Below, piece by piece: positions 12,218-61,786 of a DNA stretch of 64,000 nucleotides. Under the pieces are notes generated by a model. The model did not search any database. It had not been told where the DNA came from and worked only from the letters and a program-made list of their open reading frames with translations. Source of the stretch: Brienomyrus brachyistius. Its lineage: Eukaryota > Chordata > Actinopteri > Osteoglossiformes > Mormyridae. The DNA is taken from contig NC_064535.1 in the NCBI RefSeq assembly GCF_023856365.1, positions 14,891,863 through 14,955,862 of the forward strand. The letters are read 5' to 3'. The position numbers and the translations under genes are program-made. Within the stretch, counting starts at the first letter, position 1, and every line of letters starts with the position of its first letter.

Positions 12218-12660
12218 TCAAACAGCTAATGTGTGTTTACAATAGACAAAATGAGTATCATCTATGAATGGTTCCTCCTTTAAGGAATAAAAATGAACTT
12301 CCGAGTGTATGTATATTTTTGTGTGTTTGTGACAGCGGGGATCAGAGAGAGCAGAAGGTGAGGCGAGAGGCAAGAGATGGTCTTCAAGTCCAAGTGGCCA
12401 CATTTGGGGTGGGAGGGACGCGCTTTGATGAGAATGTATGAAGCAGGCGAGATTGCTTCTGGAAAGATTCACCGTCATCGCCTTGTGAAAAATGAATATA
12501 ACTTAGGATGATGAAGATAACAGAATTATTGACCGGAAAGCTGCTGCTGATAGGATGTAGCTGAGCCAGGTAGCTGGCCGCAAGCCGTAGGGCAGCTGGT
12601 GTCATCCAGAGTGGGTGGGTGTGCTTGGGGTCGGGTAGGTCCACATCCTGCCCAGCAAGT

Positions 12661-44527
<31,867 letters not shown>

Positions 44528-44692
44528 GGTTTTTTCTTATGTGGCCAATGTCCTTTTAGCTATTCCTCGGATGTCCTCCACGAAGTCCAAGTGCTTTCGG
44601 AAAGTTATACAGATAGGAAAAGACGCGTTATACGCAATAAGCGAGAAACAAATTAAATAAAACTTATTGACGATATATATATATATTTTTTT

Positions 44693-44727
44693 TTAATTTA
44701 TTTGATCCCCCTTAAAGTCCATTTCAT
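44693..44727 (-). other. Two overlapping short uORFs in the epas1 5' UTR
   Basis: ATG at 44727 opens a nine-codon frame (MKWTLRGIK) ending TAA at 44698. ATG at 44722, in another frame, opens nine codons (MDFKGDQIN) ending at 44693. Both lie between the iron-responsive element and the main ATG at 44527, assuming the leader is unspliced. They could modulate initiation. Confidence 0.55.
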
Positions 44728-44764
44728 AACCAAAGGAGAGTCCTTTAATTCGTAGGTTAGGCTA

Positions 44765-44794
44765 TACAGTCTCAGAACACTGCTGAGGATTGTA
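44765..44794 (-). promoter_or_regulatory. Iron-responsive element in the epas1 5' UTR
   Basis: On the minus (mRNA) strand: lower stem UACAAU pairing with ACUGUA (one A-C mismatch), a bulged C at 44788, an upper stem CUCAG pairing with CUGAG, and the apical loop CAGUGU (44777-44782) with one extra U on its 3' side. That extra 3' nucleotide is a known feature of the mammalian HIF-2 alpha IRE, which binds IRP1 and lowers translation when iron is scarce. Position about 240-270 nt before the ATG suits cap-proximal repression. Confidence 0.93.
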
Positions 44795-44959
44795 CAGCCT
44801 CTGTCCTGTTTTGTGATGGGAAATCTGAAGTATATCCCGTACGATTTAACTTCGTTGATTTCTAATCCCCTGTCAAAGTTTCTTTCACTGCGCAGCTAAT
44901 CTGGGAAAGTTCCAGCCCACGTCCCTGACCAGTCTTCCCTGAGCTCAGCTGGCTCGGTG

Positions 44960-45102
44960 ACAGCGGCTCAATCAATCTCGGCTCCGTGATTGGCGAGATC
45001 CCCGTGAGGACCCGCCCACTCCCGCACCCGAGATCTGCTCTCCCCAGCCAGTCGGTTCCATCTTCGTTCCCGGGCGGCTCACTCAGGTCCTGCTGGGGCG
45101 GG
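44960..45102 (-). promoter_or_regulatory. Probable epas1 core promoter region
   Basis: GC-richer than its surroundings. It has an inverted CCAAT box (ATTGG at 44989-44993, so CCAAT on the gene strand), a GC box at 45011-45017 and another at 45095-45102 (GGGGCGGG). No TATA box is in a suitable place. The layout suits a CpG-type TATA-less promoter upstream of the 5' UTR. Confidence 0.5.
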
Positions 45103-47839
45103 TCTCCAGGCAGGTGAACTTATTTGCTGTCAGCGTTCAACGATCTGGGTCGCGGAGTCGCTCGATTTCACTTTTACTTTGCTGGCACCGAAAACATTGC
45201 AAGGAAGTAGGAATTATAACTTCTGCCGGTAATTGTTGTCAACTCTACAGGCACGATAAATAGGAACAGCCAATTACTTTCCTGTTGTAGGACAATTGAG
45301 TGCATTTCCATAGGGTGTTTTAAAAAGGTCAAAAATGCGTTTTAATTTTAAGAATTGTGGCTATTTTTTAACATGTGAAGCCTCCTACCTTTCAGTCACG
45401 TTTTCATTTTAATTAGGAAGCACATGCAGACGGTGGAATTATCTGCTCTGGACAGTGTCCTTTAACGTTTTAAACAGCCCGAGTGATCGTTTTTAAATAT
45501 CCCTCCAGTGTCCTACACAGTAAACGTGCAACACTTCAAATTCCAACTTCATCATGTCTCCTATAAACTGCGCTGGCTTAAGATATTTAAAACGAGTTGA
45601 TTATTCTTTATTAACTCCCTACATTTTCACCTTAAAGGACACAGTGACAGCATCGAAATTTTAAAATGGTTTTCAGTTCAAGCTTAATGTTTTCATGTGT
45701 TATTTTCTCATTCCCTTCTCCCCAGTTTAGAGTAGTGAAATCACTTAAAAAAATTAACGAGTAGTGCACGACTAAAACCTAAGCTACACAGATGTAATTA
45801 ACGTATAATTATAGAACCAAACGTTATATACACAGTGACCGTGAGTGCGCGTGTACTGTATGTGTGTTTGTGTTCCAAAACACCATGTACTCCCCTCCCT
45901 CTGTCTGTTCTGCTCTTCCCTCTAATGGCTAATTGAACTCAACAGAGCTGAGGTACAGCTCCTCTCTGCTTTCATCTGCAGACGGCAGCATTAACAGAAC
46001 ATGCAATCACATATTCCTGGAAGTCCCCGCTTTCATGTGGACTGATGTAACGTCAAAAGGATGATACTCCTCTTGTTTTTTTTTCTTTCATTATTTTTAT
46101 GAAGGGACATTAATACATTATGGTCTTAGGCCAGCTGTTACTTAGAAGCACCCATCCATATGGTTCTTGCGTGGTGACACACTAGGCTATGCCTAAACTC
46201 TATGAAGGATTTATTTATTATGTGAAATTATTCATAATTAAGGAAAAACTCCTGATTCAATTTCAGTGAAATAAACAGATGCGCAAATTCGGTTCCATAG
46301 TAAAAGTTTGATAGTTTTTTGTCAGTTTTGTCCTCCATAGACTCACTGTGAGACGACAATTCAGCTTCATCTATGGATGTTGCTTTGCCTAAGGAAACTT
46401 GCTAATTTTAACGAGCGGAGCTGTATAATCTCGATTCAGTGGGTCATTTACTCTGTGAAGGGATAATGCCCCCCCCCCCCCACTTTCTCTGGAGAGATTC
46501 TGCCTGTCCTGCTCAGAAAGACTTTCAAGACATGTAGGTCACAAGAAATAAGTAGGTCAGTGTGGTCGCTTCTCTTCTAGGTGCATTGTGTCAGCTCCAA
46601 CAACCAATCGCTTCGTGGCATCTTCCCTCGTCACATGACTTGGTGAGGCCTTCCTGAGGGAACACACAGGGTCCACATGTCCCACGGTGGTTTGATTAAT
46701 AAGGAATCATTAATTCAAGGATTCGGGGTTCTCTATTTGATTTTTGTACATCAGTACATGGAAAAATTCACTTGCTCCATTCTGTCATTGACATGTAAAA
46801 GAACTGAATGACGCAAGACAAATGCACTTGTGACACATCATACATGTAATAGCTAAGAACTGCAGAAGCATGAATATATACAAAAAATATTAAATAATAG
46901 ATATGAAATTATTGATGGAAGCTAGAGTATGATCGCTCTTCATTCTTCATGTGCATTGCAGAGGGGTAAAAACTGTTTAGACTGGTGACAGTCTTGCTAT
47001 ACCGTCGAGCAGACCTCACTTTAGAGAACAGTGTGCATTCAAGGTGAATCTGTATTATTGTGTGTTTGTAGCTTTTGATTTGTGTGCAGAACTGTCATGG
47101 AGGAAATTTAAACAGCGTCATAATGATCAGTAAAGTTTAGCCTAAGGCTGAATCATTGAGAGTATCGTAACAGTGTTAAATGGCAAAACCACTTTGCCTT
47201 GATAGGGCCCAGCAATCACTGTGGAGGACATCTTTTTGTTCTGGAAAAATTTATCCGCTTTCAGTGCTATGGTGCAGACAGAAAATGTTGTTGGGGGGGT
47301 GGGGGGGGCGGGGGACAAGGCAGATTTCCCAGTATCAACATTTGCTTTACCTCTAAACCAAAGAACCTCAAGGACTTTGGACTCTTGCCCTCTCAGTCAT
47401 TGCATTACATTGGTTGACACCCACGTGGTCACAGATAAAGAGGCCGACAGTCTCCCCGTGGTGTGTGAATGTGCAGACACGGGGTTACCCATAATGCACC
47501 ATGACGCCACTCCAGGCTTCTTCATTTTGACATCGTAGTATTTAATAGGTTTCCAAAACAAACAATACACATTCACATCCTTTTGAATACAGTACATTTG
47601 GCACACAGTAAAATGCTTACAATGAGATAACACTAATGGATGGCAAAAAATTCAAAATATTTTCATAACGAACCATACTGTACATACAAAGCTTCACAAT
47701 ACAGAAATTAAAAATTAATTTGCTAAATGTATACATAAGACATATAGTATTATAATACCCATGACCTTTACCTATATGTATTATACTACTATATGTACAA
47801 TTATTTAATATTCTGCCAGACACATTTTTGCACTTAATT
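45103..47839. other. Intergenic region between prkce and epas1
   Basis: About 2.7 kb of AT-rich DNA with no coding exon. It holds a 13-base poly-C tract at 46469-46481 and a G-rich run at about 47289-47311. It may contain distal epas1 promoter elements or the end of the prkce transcript. Neither can be fixed by eye. Confidence 0.5.
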
Positions 47840-50833
47840 TAAGAGGTAATTCTTCAGCTGTAATATATTTATTCAGTTGACTTTAAAACAGACCAAAGTG
47901 TGTTTCCTATATAGTTTTTTTAAAACTTTTATATTATTTTTAAAAACAAAAATAATAAAAAGAAGCAGAAAGACATTTTGGCATGAAACGTGGTGGTTGC
48001 TGGAGGCCAGGAGTTGATGGAATGAATTTACAAAAAGAAAAAACACATCTGAATGTCAGGTGAAGTACATCAGCCAGAGGAAGAATATAGTGGAAAAAGA
48101 GTACAGAGTCTGAAGTAAGGGTCCACGTGCGGGAGGGTTCCCATGGAAACGCCTACACTGGTGTGTGGTATAGACAGACAGAGTGGCTTGACAGCTGAGC
48201 GCGTGAGGCAGACGCACGGGTGATGACGTCGTCTCATAAGTAGCTAACAAGGATGCCTGGGGCAAACTTGCTGCTCTTGCTGTCTGTTACGGTAAGTACG
48301 AGTTGGAGAATTCACAATAAGCTCGGGAAGGGGGGGGGGTAGCTCTCAGTGATGTTGCTCGTAGCAGGAAAGCAGCTGTGTAAGTTTCCAGATGAGAAAC
48401 ACCGCGCCGAAACGCCATGTTTAAAAAAAACATTAAGAAAACAAATTTCTACCACTATGACAACTACTATCTTTATGCTACCGGGATCTGTAAAAAAAAA
48501 AATCCACTGTCTATTAATGTCCATGAAATGTGGAGCGGTATCTACATAGGCCATCGGAGGTAAGGAGGGAGGCTGTGAGGCCTGATTAGCCTGGATGTAA
48601 GGCTTTCACAGAAAACACAGGAAGCTCAAGAAACAGATGATTACTCACCTATCTGTGTGCTAGCCCCTACCCCTACCTGGTGAAAGGTAACCTCAAAAAA
48701 CACCGCACATCAGGCCATACGCCACACACTCCCACTATGTTGCTATGGGACACAACAGTTCATATTTTTAGGGACTTGCAGGGTAGTGTCTACGCTTCTG
48801 GTCCCTCGGGCCAATGAGACGTGACCAATGCATGTCCGTGTGGTCCCTCTGGCCAATAAGAATGAAGATCCCTTTAGTATGGGCACCAGCTGGTTATGGA
48901 AGGGGAGGCCCTGCTCCGGTTCTTACTTGGGTGCCCAAACATGGAAGGGAAAGATGACATCATACAAAATCATGCAAAGGACCAGGTTACAATCATTTCG
49001 CTGTGCATTTTTATGTTGTTTTTGGGGAACTATTCTGTAAATGATTTCAATTTGTCACAGCTGGTTTTTGGTTCTGAATATCCGACATTTGGTGCTTAAT
49101 TTCGACCAGTCTTCGACCACGTGCTACAAACTTCCTTCGAGAGGCCCTGATAGCGGAGTCAAAAACGCACCCATCACCCCTCCTCCCTTCAGAGTCCACA
49201 TGCAGTTTATGCTGGGTAATGAATGAGCACTAAACCGATAAGCCGAAGGGATAAAGTTGGTTTCAGCAGGGATCAGGCTTTACAGAAAGCCATGCTTTAA
49301 AGAAAAATAGCCAAAGCACAAAAATCTGAAGAAGAAAAAGACAAAACCAAAAATTTAAACTGAACAAACACATTAGACACAGAGTATTGCACATTGAACT
49401 TTTTTCATCTCATTGACTAGTAATACACAACACTATCATATGCCTGACCATGCAGTGGTTGACACCTCTATAATGAAAAGAGTTTCACAGGCTTCGCAGC
49501 AAGAATTATATACAAAGTGTTATCTGTACAGAGGGCAAGACACTGGTGTTAGGTGCTGGCTTTGCCACCCACTATAGTGAGTCTTGTATCATCTGTCTTG
49601 TTGCATAGCGGGGAACCGTGACGGCAGTTCCGAAATCTGAGCAACAAGACTATCCAGTAAAATCATAAAAAACCACAACAAAAATAACTGACAAAATAAA
49701 ACAAAATCATGTCAGGTGGACAGTCATACATACAAGCAAATACACGTACATCCACACCCAAACAAATCCTATAAGGAACATTTAGAAATAGTACGATAAC
49801 ACTGTGAGCGTATCTACTGTAGGTAACGGTTGAGCTTTTAGCTTTCTCGTATTGTCCACAAAAGTTACCCCGACACACAAAAGGGCAGTCTGAAGTACTG
49901 TACATTAACCGTTATTGTAAGTGTTGCAAAATTTTGATCTTCAGAAAAGGGCTTTCCACAATGATATCAAATTCTGATGCTGTGACGCAGTAGGTTTTCC
50001 TTAGTACAATCACTGGTACTGACAATTTGGTTAAGATAGTGCATCTCAGTTACACATTGCACAAAAGAATTTGGATCTTGAAGAGGGAATCGAGGAGTAC
50101 AGTCGGAAAGGTCAGCAGCACCAACCTGTTTAGCTACAGAGGGTCGTGCTACAAGCTAAAAGAAGAGGACATACAACAGTCCCATGCTGAAATTATGTGA
50201 TGATGCAGTATGAGCATAAAAAGGAAACTGGAAAGGGACAGACAATGTCTTCTGTGTGCTCTCTTCGTCCTCCTTTCCGTCCCTGTGGCTATTACGTCAT
50301 TGTTTTTGAATCACCTTTTCCAATTGTTTGATTGTCTATGATGTCTCAGTCTTTCACAGGGTTTTGTGAGGGCGTTCAATAAACGATGGTTACAGCACAA
50401 GGCATTGTACTGCAGGAGTTCTCAGTTACCACAGATTTCTCTATGAGTTTTAAACCAGTCTCAAAGGTCACACTAAACCCTTCTGCTCGCCGCACAGAAC
50501 TAGCTAAGGGAGATCGGCTTGTCCAGAGATGCTTGGCGCAAGGAAAAGGATCTGAAGGAGGAGTTCTCTTCGATGTTTGGTCTGCATCTCTACAACAGCA
50601 CATTAAATAAGGGAAAGGGTGAAATGCGGACAGGCCGAAAGGAGAATAAGGGAAGGCATACAGAGAGAAGCTTAGGAATGAGAGAGTAAAAGAATAAAGA
50701 TATAAATCCATGCCCAATTAGGTGGGTGCAGAAGGAAAGGGTTTAGACCCCAGAATGGGACTCAGAGGATGAGTCTATGTGTATGGAGAGTGTAACAGGG
50801 AGCACAAGGGAATGTAGATGGAGGACAGGGTTA
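47840..50833 (-). other. prkce: Probable prkce 3' UTR
   Basis: It follows the prkce stop directly. AT-rich, with only short frames. A candidate AATAAA on the minus strand lies at 47868-47873. A UTR of about 3 kb would fit the long UTRs of PRKCE genes, but the end is unproven. Confidence 0.4.
47868..47873 (-). terminator. Candidate poly(A) signal of prkce
   Basis: AATAAA on the minus strand in AT-rich sequence about 3 kb after the stop codon. Orientation and position fit. Use is not shown. Confidence 0.3.
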
Positions 50834-55135
<4,302 letters not shown>

Positions 55136-57055
55136 TCAGAGGTTCGAAAAAGGGAGGTCAGGGGGGCTCTTTGTCCTCGGGGGCTGGCGGCTCGGCAAAG
55201 AATAACCTGCAGAAAAAAAAGAGAAAACAAACCACGCAGAACATTTCACAAGTCAAAGTGAATAATTGTGTGGATATGCTTTAATGAACAGGACACAGCT
55301 CAGGGGAAAAGATTAGAATGACACAATAGAGAAACTGTATTAAATACACACTAAAATTAATCTCCATCTTTATCAGTTGTACAGAATCACTTGCTGAGGC
55401 AAGAAAAACTAGCAACATTTGTGTTGGACGTGTTGCAGATTTCGGAGCTTTTCAATGCAAAGTGCCACTTTTGAACAAATTCAAAGTTTTATTTACTGAA
55501 GTGTCCAGACCGCAGTTCTTGGGCAGTAGAAATAGGGTTAAACTTCCCAGCTTTAGGTCACTCAATGCACCTTTTTTACCCGAAAAACTTCAAACGTAGC
55601 CCAATACAGGTAATGCCACCATGGCACCATTCAGAGACCATTCAGTAACAATGAATTACATATTGTTCAAAGCAACTATTATACAAAAAGTACGCCCCTT
55701 TCTCAATGCCAATCCAGACAAAATCTGTCACTGAGGACCTGCACTCTTCCTGCAGAGTGATGGAGCCAGAAGCAGGATTCAGAGGCAGACTGCTTTGGGT
55801 CACTGAGCCTCACAGCCTATAGATTCACTTTTTTGGGACTAGAGCAACTGTTCATTTTGATTCCATACATCACTTGATGGCAATAAATGCTGAGTCTGAT
55901 TCTGGTATGAATCCACCTGTATCCACAAGAGCCATTCAAAGCACCATGTGACTCCCGACTGATTACAGTTAAGTCTTGTGAGTCTCTGGGAGCATTTAGT
56001 TTTGCCTGCCAGGCCAGAGAAAGCAATGCCCTTTGCGGCCCACCCGCACTGCAGCATGCATCTCGGTCTCCCATCAGTCTCCGTCACAGCACTGTTTCAC
56101 TGCAGCCCCATCCTCCTGTCAGTCATAACAAGGACTCTTATCAAGGGACAGGGCAGCAGACAAGTCTGTGGATGACCACAGGGGGATTATGGGAGCCAGC
56201 GGATGCACTGCTCTGCTGCCGGGGGGGGGGGGGTCGTATCTCCTGGATCAGTGCATTCTGCTCCGAGAACAGGCAAGGCCCTCGCTTCCATCCCCGGCAG
56301 TGTGGCCGTGTATAACGCACACGCGCGCTACACATGCCATCAGCATACCTTACGTGGCCACCTGCACACGTTACGTGGCCAGAACACATCGACATACTCC
56401 CTCACACACAAGAAGGTTTGCAAAAAGACACCCGAGTGTAACAGGGTTATCTCAATTTTTTTTTTTTGTGCCGGATCATTGCCTTTGCCATTCTTTATAT
56501 TGCGATGATTTACTTACATTTTGTTAAATGCGCGGACGGCATTAGTTGACAGTACCCAGAATCCCAGCGGGATAGTCAGTGAGGCAGCATCACGGAAAGG
56601 TAGAGATAACCTTGTAACTCTGTAATTATCGTTAACACATCTATGTCTGTATACCTGCCACTTAGGGTACAAGCAACCTACACCCAGAGGAAAAAAAAGA
56701 GAAAGTTTTGTACTTGTGCCTCAATACGGTCTATGTGCTCCTTTTCCTGTCTGTTATGCTCATTACATAACGCCTCCTGTGCAGGTATGCTTCTGCTCCA
56801 GCACCTCCTACTGGATGTCAGCTTGATTGGCTGTAGCCATGCTGTCTCTACAGCCTCGCATGCCTGGTGCCGGGATGCCACACAACTGCTTAACGCTGTG
56901 GGCATCTAAGCTCCGAAACCCAGAATATTCAGCCTCCGCTGGGAGGTGACCAAGGCTCACAATACAGAATCATACAAATATGACTTAAATTTTTAGTCAT
57001 GGATACAGGGTCTACAGGGTCTCAAGGTATAACAATGCCCTTCTGGGACAGTTAC

Positions 57056-57206
57056 GTCCATCCATCCATCCATCCATCCATCCATCCATCCATCTTCCAT
57101 ACCTGCTTATCCTCTACAGGGTCGTGGGGGTCCTGAGCCAGTTCCCAGAAGCAACAGGCACAAGGTAGCGAATACCGAAAGACAGGGCGCTGACCCATTG
57201 CAGGGA
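57056..57206. repeat. Dispersed fish repeat with (CATC)n end
   Basis: (CATC)n at 57056-57093 followed by TGCTTATCCTCTACAGGGTC, GTCCTGAGCCAGTTCCCAGA and CGCTGACCCATTGCAGGG. This text matches a repeat very common in fish genomes. The family name was not determined. Confidence 0.7.
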
Positions 57207-58365
57207 ATATTATTATGCAAGAATTTTTTTGTCCTAAGGAGCCACACACTCAGTCCAGAAACAAGCTGAAATTTGACACAGTGAATGTTTACGGCACAGC
57301 ACAACAACCAGGCTACGGCAGGAACCGGGTCCAGGGGGCCGTCGGGATGGGAAGAGACGAGAAGAGCGTCTGTGACCCAGTCCAATGGCCATTCCCAAGC
57401 ACGAGTGGCAGCGGCTGGAATTTCCACCCTTGCACAACGGCATGTGTGGCGCTGACTCCCGCGTCATGACCTAAAGCGACCGGCGCTGGAACGCCATCAG
57501 GAATGCGCTGAAAAGCTGATCTGATAGCGGCGGTCTGCCCAGCGTACTCCCCATCCTCAAGCGGGTCAGAGCTAGGCCGGGCGGGCACGTGCTTCCTGCC
57601 CTTATCTAAGGCGGACGGAACCGTCCGTGTGCCTCTGGCCTCTCCGAGAGACGCCCTCCAATTAAGCTCACGAGCATCTGCATGCCCCGAGGGGTGGACA
57701 GTGAAGCGAGCCCGTCCAGCTTCAATCCATTCTGCATCCACCAGTTTATTCCAGGCAGCTTGAGAAATTACTCATTTTCCCAGTAAACCCCCTCTAGAAT
57801 AACGTAGATGTCAGTGTGGGGAAAAAAGATGCTTCTTCTTGGTTTTCCAAAGGGGGGGGGGGTCCTTTGAACAGGAGGAGCTGCCCAAACTGCCCAACTG
57901 CTAACCCTTACAACCACAGGAAAACAGTTTGCATATTGGAGTTTGACCACGCATTTGCCTAATGGCCACTGTTTGCAGTCATGCAAACCTCTCGGATGCA
58001 TGAGCTTACACCTTCGCTCTTTACTACTTTAAACTGGACAACCCTGTGAGATTTCCCATGACAGGGGCCAGGAACGGCTCACCTTATATCTGTAATGCAC
58101 ATTTCATCTGCATCGTTTCAAGACTGAAACAAACAGCCTCAGTAATCACTGTTTTTTTTCTGTTTCACTTATCGCACAGTTGTACTGTGGTTATGCTGAC
58201 ACTATTTTTGTCCTGCTTTCATCCTACATGAGCACAGTAATTTCTCCACTGTGATGATTGATCAAAGTGTACCTGCTTCTTCCATTTGCCCTCATTATAA
58301 CAGGTGTTAAGCTGCACATTTATCCGTGACAAACAAGCACAAACATGAAATGTATTGGATTCCTC

Positions 58366-58510
58366 TATCCATTTTCTATGCCCGCTTGTCCTATGCAGGG
58401 TTGCGGGGGTCTGGAAATAAACCTCACACACACGAAAATAATAAATGATGACAAGGCTCCATGCCCCCTGACCAGAATAAGCAGTTAGAAGATGGATGGA
58501 TGGATGGATT
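58366..58510. repeat. Truncated copy of the same dispersed repeat
   Basis: TTTCTATGCCCGCTTGTCCT, then GGGTTGCGGGGGTCTGGA, an internal gap, and an end AGCAGTTAGAAGATGGATGG with (GGAT)n. It looks like a shortened copy of the 57056-57206 repeat. Confidence 0.6.
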
Positions 58511-61500
58511 TTAAAAAAACAAATTACAGGTCAACAGCAAACACCTTTCTGTGTGAGCGTGGTTCTCATACTAGTGAAACTAGTTACATCCCGAGTCAGA
58601 ACCCTGGGCATTAAGTGAAGACTGTCAAATGCAATGGTCACTTACTTTCAGATTTACTGGTTATGCAAGAGCACTTTTACCGGAAACATCTGGAGCAGAT
58701 TCAGAATCAGTATGATGTGTATTAAAAATGATTTCATAAAATGCGGTTAAAAAAAGAACCTTTACTTTTTTTTTTCGATTAGACTGGTAGAAAAACAACA
58801 TTGAAGGGCAGACTGAGTCGTGTCCCATGGATGGTGGGAAAGGAGGGGGTTGCTGTCTCTCCCAGACAGGAGGCTTTTTCTCTGTCTCCTCCCATCACAG
58901 AGACACTCGCGTACTGATCCCACTCCGTGCCCCGCTGACCTTGCTCTGACCTCTTGTGTACCGGAGTGAAATTCAGATCAGGTGACAAACAAGATTGTCT
59001 CTCTCTCCTCCTCCTCTATTCTGCCTTGTTTTTTTGCTCTCCTGCTCTCCCTCCCTTAAAAATATGAACGGATGCACATAAACAATCTAGGGGACAGGTC
59101 CACCTGTACACATGTTAAGCGTGCACGGAACACGCATCAGCTAACATGCCAAGAATACACACGCACGGGCGCTGACATACATGCATGGGAGGGGGCAGCA
59201 TGTGGTGAATGCAGTGGGAAAGGAAAAATGAGGAGGGAAGATAAGGCTCTGCGATGAAAGATGACAGAAGAGACATGCAGCCTGGCAGGTCAGAGTTTGA
59301 TGGTTGATTGCTGAAAAAATGTCAACAGCACTTCACAGATGCCATTCAGGTAAAGGTGTTTTTTTTTCTGCGAAACCACTGTCCCAACAAGAGAGTGCGG
59401 GGGTAGCTTATGTAACTGTTCTGTGCCAGGGGGGCCAAAGAGGGCACCCCCAGTGATATGCACGTCTACCAAAGAGACGAGACATACTTTCCATGCAGTG
59501 CTGGGAGTCTCCACACCAGGCTTACATATGTCACCATAATTCAGAGAGCACATTCCTCACTGATCATGGCGAGGGGGGGGGGGGGCATTAAGAATGGCAC
59601 AATTAAAACTGTAGGCTTTAAGGGGACCTGCATCCAGTCTGAATGTGTAAGTCACAGCTTGGGGTTAAGCACATCTGTGCATTGTACTGTTATGCGAATC
59701 CTACAAGTACGTATACACAGACACAGACGTGCAGAATACGCTTTTCTCTCCTGGCGACGTGACCCGCTGCCTCGGTTCTCCCCTGGGCCCCCATGTTCGG
59801 CCCCCACCGTTTACAAACGGCTCGTGTTGTTCCATTCCTCTCCGATCAGTTAGCATCTCTCTCTCTTTCTCTCTACATCCATGACCTCTTTCTCCACCCT
59901 GCTATGGTTCTGCTCATCTTCCCTAACCTCCCACTATCTCCGGGAATCTACTCCGTTTAATTCACCCTTTGTGTGTTTTTTAATTCACATCCAGCCACTA
60001 TCTCTCACAGACCCTCGGCCATTCAGCGAGGAGCTTCCCTTAACTCACTACTGTTCACTTCCCCAAAGATGCAAACGATACATATAAAAATTACGGCATT
60101 ACAAAGAGACCATTTCTTTAACATCCTCTAATGTCGTCTTGGATCCCTTGTTCTGCTGCGGAAAATGTACTAACAGTGCATTGAAGAGAATTAAAGAATA
60201 AATCAGACAACTCAGAAGTCTGAAGGAACTGCCAAAAGTCAGTCATAAAAGTAATTACATACAACACGATGAGTTTTTATCTCCTTTTTTTAAAAAAAAA
60301 TTAAAATTCAATGCACTATATAGATTTTTAGCGCAATGTAGGTAAAACAGTCTTGGAAATAATTTGTGTATAATTTAGATAGGTACATAAGCAGTCGATG
60401 TCGACCGGTCCTTGACTGTAGGTTTTGGCAAGCAATTGAAAAAATCATTAATGCTCTTGCATATGCACATGGACACCCACAAACACACACCCCCACGCAC
60501 GCCAAGCAGAGCAAAGGCCATAGCAATCAAACTCAGTAAAAAGTATTTCCTGTGTTTTCAGCTAATCTTGCGGAGTGATTTTTCCGTTACGCACTCTCTC
60601 TTCTGCACCTCAGCCCCAGGGGTGCCTAGGCCACCAGCTGCCCCCTCCAGCTCCCTGCACAGGTGTGGGGGGCCCTGACTGTCCCCTTCAGGGGTGGCGT
60701 ACACCTGCCCCGCACCTGCTGTGGACATCTAGAGTGTGCTCTCGATAACTCCCAGCGCAGTCCTGCTGACATGTCCTGTGTTCATGCAAAACAGCAATAG
60801 GTATAAAAAGATTGCAGGATTCATTATGGACGTGATGTGCCCAGCCCTGGATGAGCAGTTCGCAGAAACGGAGATCATCCTGTTCAGCTACAGCACTTCT
60901 GTGGGAAAGAATACTGTTGATTTATAATAAAATTTTTTCTAAAACTCTAATCCTGTTGCGCGTCCGGCAGAAACTTGTCACCTATTAAGGTTTGATGTGT
61001 AAGTTTATTTTTAAAGTTAAAGAATTTTTAAAGAAGTTACAGTCAGAAGTCAATTAACCAATGATCAGCCCCACCCGGATCAGCCCCAAAAGAACATGAC
61101 ACAAACAATCCATGATGTCGGGGGGCATGGACACCCTAGCAGATTCAGGGGGCCCAGTACCTGAATATGTAACACCTGTAAATTTGGGCATGCGGGGTGA
61201 AGATGACACTTAGTCAGGGCGGCCAGAATTTCCAGGTATGCCCCTGCACACAAGTCATACATTCTTCAAATAAAGGTCAACTTTAAATGAGTTTTCATGA
61301 AAAATTGTAGACAAAAGATCCAGGCTTGGGTTACAGTATCCGAATGACTTGGAACCTCAGCCATGTGCTGTTAAGCGAATTATCATCAGCTCCTTTGAAA
61401 ATGACTAACACTAGACCGGCACCATGTCAGGCTGTTTTTAAAACCCACTTGAGTCTTTCATAGGAGAGCAAAAAAAGATGGGGGGGGGGGGGGGGGGGCA

Positions 61501-61786
61501 AGGAGAGAAAGAACAAGTAAAAGTACTGAAATAGAGAAGTGATAAAGGAGAGCATTTTGAGGGGGAGCGTGACTGGCGAGAGAAAGAAGAAAAAAATGAG
61601 ACATGAGCGATATACAGATGACAGATAAAAGTAAGAACACAGGCTTCCATGAATAGGCTATCAAGGGTACTCTGACTAAAGGTGAAAGGAGGTAATCCAG
61701 GCAGCAACTTCCTGGTTTTCTGTGTGTTTGCCTGTTTCTGATGCCAGGCTTTAAAGATATTAACATGCAAACCGGGAAAAGGGATT

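Larger units (their letters stand above)
9941..12660 (-). other. epas1: Probable epas1 3' UTR
   Basis: This follows the epas1 stop codon directly. It is AT-rich, lacks coding exons, and holds homopolymer T/A tracts and a palindromic ATATATAT-rich stretch around 11810-11846. HIF alpha genes usually have 3' UTRs of about 1-3 kb. Candidate AATAAA signals on the minus strand lie at 12212-12217 and 9954-9959. The true end is not fixed by sequence alone, and the longer form is assumed here. Confidence 0.4.
44528..44900 (-). other. epas1: epas1 5' UTR (approximate)
   Basis: Contiguous with exon 1. It contains the iron-responsive element and two short uORFs, so the transcript must start upstream of 44794. 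No acceptor-like break was obvious. The 5' limit is a guess placed just inside the CCAAT/GC-box region. Confidence 0.6.

Noticed and set aside
57313..57741. 142-codon minus-strand frame in the prkce intron
   Set aside because: Not PKC-like; it arises in a CpG-rich patch with frames on both strands.
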